38,578 nt of DNA, from NCBI RefSeq assembly GCF_008017455.1, contig NZ_VRTY01000059.1, positions 1 to 38,578 on the forward strand, given 5' to 3'. This document shows positions 37,880-38,578 of this stretch, one piece after another. The notes below the pieces were generated by a model. It made no database searches and was not told the origin of the DNA. It was given only the letters and a program-made list of their open reading frames with translations. The position numbers were made by a program, and so were the translations under genes. Numbering within the stretch: position 1 is the first letter of the stretch; each line of letters opens with the position of its first letter. This DNA is from Pontibacter qinzhouensis. GTDB lineage: Bacteria; Bacteroidota; Bacteroidia; Cytophagales; Hymenobacteraceae.

Positions 37880-38578
37880 ATGAACATCCTCGAAGATATA
37901 AAACAAGCTTTTCGTGAGCCAAATAACACGCTGAAGCAGCTTATCCTGATTAACGTTATTGTTTTTGTGGTGCTCATTGTCATGCGGCTCATTGTCACAT
38001 ACACAGTAGGGCCACAAGTGTATGGTTTGCTATTATCATACATCGCGCTGCCATCTTACCTGCACTCGCTCCTGATAAAGCCCTGGACGCTGATTACGTA
38101 CTTTTTTACGCACGAAGGTTTTCTGCACATCATCTTTAACATGCTGAACCTGTACTGGTTCGGGCAGCTGGTGCGGGAGTACCTCGGCGACAAAAAGCTA
38201 CTGAGTTTGTATGTGTATGGCGGCTTGGTAGGCGGTATTCTGTTTGTGCTGATGTATAACCTGATACCTTATTTATCGGTGTACCTTGGCAGACCCATGA
38301 TCGGGGCATCGGCCAGTGTGCTTGCTATTGTGGTAGGAGCAGCTACTCTATTGCCCAACTTCACCTTTAACTTGATTTTGATTGGGCCGGTGCGTATAAA
38401 GTATATAGCCTTGTTCCTGGTTATTTTGTCTATTTCGGGAGCCGTAGGCGATAATGCAGGGGGTAACATTGCCCACCTTGGTGGTGCTGTTTTAGGTTGG
38501 CTATTTGTGAAACAGCTGCAGAATGGCCGTGATATGGGCCGCCCGCTGCATGCCTTCCTCGATTTTATAACCAACCTC
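37880..38578 (+). CDS. Rhomboid family intramembrane serine protease, second copy (3' end outside window)
   Basis: The frame opens at ATG 37880 and is still open at the window end, with 233 residues visible. It shows a TM1 (LILINVIVFVVLIVMRLIV, about 21-39), the HEGFLHIIFNMLNLYWFG motif at 78-95, the catalytic S144 in GASASVLA and H199 in NIAHLGGAV. There is no large insertion before the serine, unlike the first rhomboid. It starts 7 bp after the preceding gene, so the two should be translated together. Tandem rhomboids after mutL are common in Bacteroidota (recalled). The visible C-terminal extension (GRDMGRPLHAFLDF) continues beyond the window. Confidence 0.9.
   Translation, partial: MNILEDIKQAFREPNNTLKQLILINVIVFVVLIVMRLIVTYTVGPQVYGLLLSYIALPSYLHSLLIKPWTLITYFFTHEGFLHIIFNMLNLYWFGQLVREYLGDKKLLSLYVYGGLVGGILFVLMYNLIPYLSVYLGRPMIGASASVLAIVVGAATLLPNFTFNLILIGPVRIKYIALFLVILSISGAVGDNAGGNIAHLGGAVLGWLFVKQLQNGRDMGRPLHAFLDFITNL

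Noticed and set aside
1..38578. Search for tRNA, rRNA, integrase, transposase or prophage genes
   Set aside because: No such sequence was recognised on either strand, so a mobile island is not supported.

Overview
The window looks like a stretch of chromosome from a Bacteroidota member of the Cytophagales, most like Pontibacter or another Hymenobacteraceae. The reasons are a moderate GC content, AT-rich spacers with almost no Shine-Dalgarno sequences in front of genes, a few TAnnTTTG-type promoter boxes, a BshA (bacillithiol) gene, a NagZ/beta-lactamase fusion, a SerB-SerA fusion, and a mutL gene followed by two rhomboid genes. The genus is an inference. No tRNA, rRNA, CRISPR array, transposase or phage gene was found. 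Almost everything is housekeeping or metabolic; the unusual material lies in the spacers.

Layout. 1-1159: end of a CBS/DUF294 nucleotidyltransferase-like gene and a DnaQ-type exonuclease. 1578-7731: a Nudix hydrolase, then a tight run of acyltransferase, gatC, a large membrane-TPR protein, an ABC ATPase and a cobalamin adenosyltransferase. 8164-11337: ilvE, prfB (with the programmed +1 frameshift intact) and rnhB. 11375-13325, minus strand: histidine kinase and response regulator. 13854-15742: gcvT and a ComB-family phosphatase. 16262-18891, minus strand: MazG-like protein, outer-membrane-type protein, dtd and a lipoprotein. 19046-21229: an ATP-grasp enzyme and a tandem universal stress protein. 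21601-25254: a 902-residue exported protein and a ChaN-like protein. 25542-27075: an A-type Fe-S carrier and two small membrane-protein genes. 27234-30347, minus strand: a SerC-like aminotransferase and a SerB-SerA fusion, together covering the phosphorylated serine pathway. 30677-34837, minus strand: bshA and the GH3/beta-lactamase fusion. 35244-38578: mutL and two rhomboid genes, the second cut by the window end.

The most distinctive signal is a family of short dispersed repeats. Eleven copies of a roughly 58-bp element, with blocks ACCCTTGGC, CTTCTGAAGG and CATTTTCATTAGAATAATTG, sit only in spacers, in both orientations, mostly downstream of genes. They are mixed with AT-rich arms built from TGAATGAGTGATTG-like or TTGCTGATTGTTAATTG-like words. 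These arms begin at stop codons and, in inverted form, end just before the next start codon, so that some spacers (2130-2354, 18035-18246, 28323-28454) look like complete small inverted-repeat elements. Several strong bidirectional hairpin terminators lie between convergent genes. All repeat calls were made by eye; no alignment or database search was run.
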